From: an uncultured Ruminococcus sp.
Lineage (GTDB): Bacteria; Bacillota; Clostridia; Oscillospirales; Ruminococcaceae
Length of the DNA: 25,973 bases
Assembly (NCBI GenBank): GCA_900539095.1
Contig: UQAR01000024.1
Location: 1 to 25,973 of the forward strand
Direction of reading: 5' to 3'
Both the position numbers and the translations under genes were made by a program. The notes under the pieces were generated by a model. It had not been told where the DNA came from. It was given only the letters and a program-made list of their open reading frames with translations, and did no database searches. Below are positions 21,475 through 25,973 of the stretch, one piece after another. How positions within the stretch are numbered: position 1 is the stretch's first letter; each line of letters opens with the position of its first letter.

Positions 21475-21517
21475 CTTGTCCTACGTTTCATTTTAATATC
21501 ATGACGTGAGGGACAAA
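21475..21517 (-). promoter_or_regulatory. Leader hairpin masking the mgtE-remnant ribosome site
   Basis: TTGTCC (21476-21481) pairs with GGACAA (21511-21516), extended by ACGT/ACGT and TCAT/ATGA within the loop. On the - strand the 3' arm contains AGGACAA, the likely ribosome site of the remnant. A GGCAT/ATGCC stem (21520-21533) and CCGTG/CACGG pairing (21533-21556) lie next to it. The leader may once have controlled translation. I do not see a clear M-box. Confidence 0.35.
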
Positions 21518-21587
21518 CAGGCATAAAAATGCCCGTGCATGACAGGTCACACACGGAAGTTGAAATAGCCTATCCGCCCCTCCCCCC

Positions 21588-21637
21588 TTGTCAACCTCGC
21601 AAAAATATGCTATAATATAAAGGATTGTAACCTACAA
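21588..21637 (+). promoter_or_regulatory. GH95 gene promoter with operator-like repeat
   Basis: TTGTCA (21588-21593) and TATAAT (21611-21616) are 17 bp apart. TTGTAACCTACAA (21625-21637), a perfect 5-bp inverted repeat around ACC, sits at the expected transcription start, a usual place for a GntR-type repressor (TTGTA/TACAA half-sites). Confidence 0.75.
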
Positions 21638-21681
21638 CCATATTAAAATACAGATATATACAGATAATGAAAGGAACGGTT

Positions 21682-23961
21682 ATGGATACTTCCGCACTTC
21701 TTTGGTATAAAGCTCCCGCAGACGATTGGAACAAAGCTTTGCCTCTTGGCAACGGCAGAATAGGTGCTATGGTGTTCTCTCAGCCGCTGGAGGAGAGAAT
21801 ACAGCTCAACGAGGACTCGGTGTGGTCGGGCGGTTTCCGTGAGAGAAACAACAAGTCCGCACTGCCTAATCTTGAAAAAGTCAGGAAACTGCTTTTTGAT
21901 GAGAAAATAAGCGAGGCTGAAAAAATAATCTATGACGCTTTCTGCGGCACGCCTGTCAATCAAAGACACTATATGCCGCTGGGCGATATGAACGTCATTC
22001 ATTATAAAGAAAGCGAATGTGACTTCAAACGCAGAAGTCTTGACCTTAACACTGCTGTGTGCACCACAGAATACACTATAAACGGCGTTGACTTCACAAG
22101 AGAAATGTTTATCTCACAGCCGGATCAGGTGCTCGTTATGCACATAACAGCCTCTGAGAAAAAGGCTGTCAGCGTCCGTATCCGTATTGACGGAAGAGAT
22201 GATTATTTTGACGACAACTCCCCTGTGCATGATAATGATATCCTCTTTTACGGCGGCTGCGGCTCTGAGGACGGCATAAACTTTGCGGCATACATAAAAG
22301 TCCTTCACAAAGGCGGAAAGGTCTGTCCATACGGCAGCTTTATAAGCTGTGAGGACTGTGACGAGGTAACGATACTTCTTGGTGCACAGACCAGCTACCG
22401 CTGCGAGGACTACAAGGGACAGGCTGTTTTTGACGTTGAAAGAGCCGAAGAGAAAAGCTACGCACAGCTTAAAGCTGACCACATCGCAGACTATAAGTCA
22501 TACTATGACCGTGCACATATATCCCTCTGCGACAACAGCGAAGGTAATTCCGCACTGCCTACCGACGAAAGACTTGCACTGGTGAAAGAGGGCAAGCCTG
22601 ACAACAAGCTTATTGAGATGTATCACAATTTCGGTAGATATCTCCTTATTGCAGGCAGCCGTGAAAAAACGCTGCCTACCAATCTGCAAGGCATATGGAA
22701 CAAGGATATGTGGCCTGCATGGGGCTGCAAATTCACCATTAATATAAACACCGAAATGAACTACTGGTGTGCTGAAAACTGCAACCTTTCCGAGCTGCAT
22801 ATGCCGCTTATCGACCATATCGAAAAGCTCCGTCCAAACGGCAGAAAGACTGCAAGGGATATGTACGGCTGCCGTGGCTTTGTCTGTCACCATAATACTG
22901 ACATTTGGGGCGACACCGCTCCTCAGGACTTGTGGATACCTGGCACGCAGTGGCCAATGGGTGCGGCTTGGCTTTGCCTGCACATATGGGAGCACTACCT
23001 CTATGTTCAGGACAGAGAGTTCCTCAGCGAGAAATATGACACCCTGAAAGAGGCAGCAGAGTTTTTCCTTGACTTCCTCATAGAGGACAAAAAGGGCAGA
23101 CTTGTTACCTGCCCGTCAGTTTCACCTGAGAACACCTACCTTACAGCCTCAGGCTCAAAAGGTTCTATCTGTATCGGCCCTTCTATGGACAGTCAGATAA
23201 TCTACGAGCTTTTCACAGCCGTTGCAAAAGCGTCTGAGCTCTTGAACACTGACGGCGGTTTCAGAAAGAAGGTACTTGAGGCAAGGGACAGACTTCCTGC
23301 TCCTGAGGTCGGTAAATACGGTCAGATAATGGAATGGGCAGAGGACTATGACGAAGTCGAGCCTGGTCACAGACACATTTCACAGCTTTTCGCACTCTAC
23401 CCTGCGGACATTATCACAATGCGAAAGACCCCTGAGCTTGCAAAAGCTGCAAGGGCTACCCTTGAAAGACGTCTTTCACACGGCGGCGGTCACACAGGCT
23501 GGTCGAGAGCATGGATAATAAATCACTGGGCAAGACTTTTTGACGGCGAAAAGGTATACGAAAACGTCATTGCACTGCTTTCAAACTCCACAAGTGAGAA
23601 TATGTTCGATATGCACCCGCCTTTCCAGATAGACGGAAACTTCGGCGGCACGGCAGGTATCACCGAGGCACTTTTACAAAGCGAGAACGATGAGATAATA
23701 CTTCTTCCGGCACTGCCAAAGGAATGGTCTGAGGGCAGCTTTAAGGGACTTTGTGCAAGAGGCGGCTTTGTTATCGACCTTGAGTGGAAAGATTCAAAGA
23801 TAACAGCCTGCCACATTCACTCAAAGTGCGGAAAGAAATGCAGGATAGTGTGTGACAATGTAAAGGTGCACACACAGAACGGCGAAATTAAAATATCATA
23901 TGCAGACGGTGCAGCGGAGTTTGACACAGAAACAGGAAAAACATACACGCTCACCTTCTGA
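21682..23961 (+). CDS. GH95 glycoside hydrolase (alpha-L-fucosidase or alpha-L-galactosidase type)
   Basis: A 759-residue inverting glycosidase of family GH95, which removes terminal alpha-linked L-fucose or L-galactose. The N-terminal beta domain opens with LWYKAPADDWNKALPLGNGR, the family's usual start, and the alpha/alpha-barrel follows. Candidate catalytic residues by comparison with AfcA are Asn354 and Asn356 (TININTEMNYW), Glu483 (SVSPENTY) as general acid and Asp651 (QIDGNFGGTAGI); assignment of the acid to SPEN is from spacing. No signal peptide, so it acts on imported oligosaccharides. ATG 21682 fits the AAGGA site; ATG 21667 overlaps it. It has its own promoter and operator-like repeat and lies 33 bp before a GH26 gene, likely co-transcribed. 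Confidence 0.93.
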   Translation: MDTSALLWYKAPADDWNKALPLGNGRIGAMVFSQPLEERIQLNEDSVWSGGFRERNNKSALPNLEKVRKLLFDEKISEAEKIIYDAFCGTPVNQRHYMPLGDMNVIHYKESECDFKRRSLDLNTAVCTTEYTINGVDFTREMFISQPDQVLVMHITASEKKAVSVRIRIDGRDDYFDDNSPVHDNDILFYGGCGSEDGINFAAYIKVLHKGGKVCPYGSFISCEDCDEVTILLGAQTSYRCEDYKGQAVFDVERAEEKSYAQLKADHIADYKSYYDRAHISLCDNSEGNSALPTDERLALVKEGKPDNKLIEMYHNFGRYLLIAGSREKTLPTNLQGIWNKDMWPAWGCKFTININTEMNYWCAENCNLSELHMPLIDHIEKLRPNGRKTARDMYGCRGFVCHHNTDIWGDTAPQDLWIPGTQWPMGAAWLCLHIWEHYLYVQDREFLSEKYDTLKEAAEFFLDFLIEDKKGRLVTCPSVSPENTYLTASGSKGSICIGPSMDSQIIYELFTAVAKASELLNTDGGFRKKVLEARDRLPAPEVGKYGQIMEWAEDYDEVEPGHRHISQLFALYPADIITMRKTPELAKAARATLERRLSHGGGHTGWSRAWIINHWARLFDGEKVYENVIALLSNSTSENMFDMHPPFQIDGNFGGTAGITEALLQSENDEIILLPALPKEWSEGSFKGLCARGGFVIDLEWKDSKITACHIHSKCGKKCRIVCDNVKVHTQNGEIKISYADGAAEFDTETGKTYTLTF

Positions 23962-23994
23962 GCAAAAGATAATTATTTTTGAGAGGTTATTGAA

Positions 23995-25752
23995 ATGAGA
24001 TATGATCGGATTTTGGCAGCATCTGTTGCGGCAGCAATATGTGCCCTGTCAGGCTGCGGAGTGCAGATAGGCAAAAACGAGAGCATGACCGCCCCCGAAA
24101 AAACATCTGTTGTAACCACAACTAAAAAACAGGCTAACAAAGACAGCGACAGCAAAACAGACGAACAGCAGGTAAAAAACTATGAAGAAACAAAGGTCGT
24201 GGCGAATGCCATACCTTATGTTAAATATTCAAAGAGCTACAATGCTGAAACAGGTTCGGTCACAGGCAAGGCTGAAGTAAAAAGCGACCGCAAGGGCTAC
24301 AAAGGCAAGGGCTATGTGACGAACATTTCCGCTGAAGAGGACTGGTCAAGAGAGTTTGAGCTTTCAGACTCTCAGTACTATGACCTTACCATAACAGTTG
24401 CCTCAGATGTTCCATGCGTGAACGGCATTGCGGTGAACGGCAAAAAGATACAGGATTTTTCAGCAAGCGGCACAGGAAAGTTTGAAAAGATAACTTTCAA
24501 GAACATTTACATAGAAAGCGGCAAGGCGGCGATATCCCTTATCCCTGAGGACGGCGGTCTTGACGTTGACTACCTTACCCTCACGGCAAGCGAGGACATC
24601 TCAAAGCTTGACCTTTCCATTGAAAAGCCTGCCCTTGTGAACAAGGATTCTGATTACAACGCAAAGGCACTTTATCAGTATCTTTGTGACAGCTATGGAA
24701 AGCAGGTCATTCTCGGTCAGCATGACACCATTGGCACGTCTGCTGAAACAGACATGATATTCAAGACCACGGGCAAATATCCTGCCATACGTTTCGGCGA
24801 CCTTATGCTTGCCACAGAAAAGGACAGCATAACGACTGAGACGGAGATAAACACGGCTATCGACTGGGCGTCAAAGGACGGCATAGTTGGATATATGTGG
24901 CACTGGGCTGCACCTGACGACAAGCGTGAATACTATGCAGATCAGACTGATTTTGACATCAAGAAGGCAGTGACAAAAGAAGATATCGCAGAACTTAGTC
25001 TTGACGATATCAAAAAGCTGCAAAAGGACGGCAAGGTCAGCGAAGAATGTGTGGCACTTGTTCAGGATATCGACACCATTTCGCAGCAGCTTGCAACGCT
25101 CCGTGACGAAGGTATAGCCGTATTGTGGCGACCTCTTCATGAGGCAAGCAACGGCGACTTCTGGTGGGGCAAGGATAAAGAGTCATACAAGTGGCTTTGG
25201 AAACTTATGTATGAGCGTCAGACAAAGTATCACAAACTGAACAACCTCATATGGGTATGGTCGGCACAGAATGCAGACTGGTATGTAGGCGACGAATACT
25301 GCGACGTGCTTTCCTGCGACATATACGATGACGGCAACAAGGACGCACAGGTAAACATCATGCTTTTCCTGCAAAGCATCTCAAAGAACAAGCCGATAGC
25401 AATGAGCGAATGCGGAAACTTCCCTGACATACAGAGCATTGCAGATGAGAAAGCCATGTGGTCATTTATCGGTCAATGGGGCGGAAACTATCTTATGACC
25501 GACAACGGCAAGTTGTCAGAGGAGCACAACACCGCCGCTGAGCTTATAACAATGTACAACAACGATCTGACCATAACAAGGGACAAGCTCCCTGATTTCA
25601 CCCACCTTGCAAGCTCTATAAAGGACAGCGAGGAAAAGTCGGCAGACGACAAGAAGTCAGACAGCTCAAGCACAGAAAGCAAGACAGAAAAGACTACCAC
25701 AACAAAGGCAGAAAAGTCTGAAAAGAAAACCACGACCACAAAGAAGTCATAA
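23995..25752 (+). CDS. GH26 beta-mannanase lipoprotein with CBM35-like domain
   Basis: A 585-residue surface enzyme predicted to cleave beta-1,4-mannan. The signal ends in lipobox LSGC (Cys21), so it would be anchored to the membrane. A Ser/Thr/Lys linker (28-62) leads to a CBM35-like beta-sandwich (about 70-198, ending VDYLTLTAS). The GH26 domain (about 222-535) has LGQHDT, WRPLHEASNGDFWWG with acid/base Glu383, and AMSECGNF with nucleophile Glu472. The last 45 residues are a low-complexity Ser/Lys/Thr/Glu tail (TTTTK repeats) with no dockerin. GAGAGG precedes the ATG. It follows the GH95 gene by 33 bp and has a strong terminator downstream, so the two form one operon. Confidence 0.94.
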   Translation: MRYDRILAASVAAAICALSGCGVQIGKNESMTAPEKTSVVTTTKKQANKDSDSKTDEQQVKNYEETKVVANAIPYVKYSKSYNAETGSVTGKAEVKSDRKGYKGKGYVTNISAEEDWSREFELSDSQYYDLTITVASDVPCVNGIAVNGKKIQDFSASGTGKFEKITFKNIYIESGKAAISLIPEDGGLDVDYLTLTASEDISKLDLSIEKPALVNKDSDYNAKALYQYLCDSYGKQVILGQHDTIGTSAETDMIFKTTGKYPAIRFGDLMLATEKDSITTETEINTAIDWASKDGIVGYMWHWAAPDDKREYYADQTDFDIKKAVTKEDIAELSLDDIKKLQKDGKVSEECVALVQDIDTISQQLATLRDEGIAVLWRPLHEASNGDFWWGKDKESYKWLWKLMYERQTKYHKLNNLIWVWSAQNADWYVGDEYCDVLSCDIYDDGNKDAQVNIMLFLQSISKNKPIAMSECGNFPDIQSIADEKAMWSFIGQWGGNYLMTDNGKLSEEHNTAAELITMYNNDLTITRDKLPDFTHLASSIKDSEEKSADDKKSDSSSTESKTEKTTTTKAEKSEKKTTTTKKS

Positions 25753-25817
25753 AGTTGAAAAAATTCTGTTATTCCGTCTGTGACATTTTTTTCATGGTAT
25801 GATTAGAACATAAGCAA

Positions 25818-25856
25818 AACCGCCTGACAGTTTTCCCGTCAGGCGGTTATTTTTTT
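25818..25856 (+). terminator. Terminator of the GH95-GH26 operon
   Basis: AACCGCCTGAC (25818-25828) pairs perfectly with GTCAGGCGGTT (25838-25848), followed by ATTTTTTT. Confidence 0.95.
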
Positions 25857-25886
25857 GCAGGCAAATGAACTTGTCACGATATTTTA

Positions 25887-25949
25887 TTGCAACAAAAAAG
25901 TAATCCTGTATAATAAAACTTGACACATACAAAACAATCAAAGTATAAT
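25887..25949 (+). promoter_or_regulatory. Tandem promoters for a gene beyond the right edge
   Basis: Two promoters are stacked: TTGCAA (25887-25892) with TATAAT (25909-25914), 16-bp spacing, and TTGACA (25920-25925) with TATAAT (25944-25949), 18-bp spacing. AAAGGAG (25956-25962) is a ribosome site for a start codon that falls just outside the window. Confidence 0.8.
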
Positions 25950-25973
25950 AAAAACAAAGGAGTGTGTCATCAA

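Noticed and set aside
21472..21587. M-box magnesium riboswitch before the mgtE remnant
   Set aside because: I could not find the conserved M-box core sequence; only generic hairpins are visible.

Overview
The window looks like a chromosomal contig from a low-to-mid-GC anaerobic gut Firmicute, most likely a Ruminococcus-like member of the Oscillospirales. This is inferred from strong TTGACA/TATAAT promoters, AGGAGG ribosome sites, frequent TTG/GTG starts, intrinsic terminators, a mannan- and fucose-directed glycosidase pair and a PBP1-type sensor fused to GGDEF. No marker gene fixes the species. The first 45 bases are not biological: they match an Illumina Nextera index/transposase adapter, so the left edge is a sequencing artefact.

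Region 1 (46 to about 6,400, + strand) is one end of an integrative mobile element: a DUF3789-type mini-protein, three tandem large serine recombinase-family genes (the middle one without a catalytic domain), then a tight three-gene cassette of an amidoligase, a gamma-glutamylcyclotransferase-like protein and a small unknown protein. Stem-loops followed by a TTGTTGG tail precede three of these genes. The element ends somewhere before two convergent terminators at 6,424-6,536.

Region 2 (6,551-10,790, - strand) is a TetR regulator with a two-gene ABC exporter (ATPase plus a 908-residue FtsX/MacB-type permease). ATAAC-N3-GTTAT operators lie in front of both tetR and the transporter, and a terminator separates them. 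Region 3 (10,861-12,760) is a worn accessory patch: a DNase I-fold (EEP) hydrolase with a 36-bp duplication across its catalytic SDH motif, a truncated lipoprotein remnant, a small unknown protein and a C-terminal gene scrap.

Region 4 (12,761-17,818, - strand) holds two operons. One is an unusually long WYL-domain regulator, two small proteins that share a segment, and a PPP-like metallophosphatase. The other is a GNAT acetyltransferase and two small unknown proteins. Their promoters match at 30 of 38 positions, including an inverted repeat over the -35 box, so they probably form one regulon, perhaps run by the WYL protein.

Region 5 (17,900-25,973) is more ordinary chromosome: an aldo/keto reductase scrap, a PBP1-GGDEF signalling protein, mntP under a yybP-ykoY manganese riboswitch, tRNA-Arg(CCU), an mgtE remnant with a large internal deletion, a cytoplasmic GH95 glycosidase with a promoter and operator-like repeat, a GH26 mannanase lipoprotein, and tandem promoters for a gene that starts beyond the right edge. 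The GH26 and GH95 enzymes together suggest hydrolysis of mannan at the cell surface and trimming of imported fucosylated or related oligosaccharides inside the cell.
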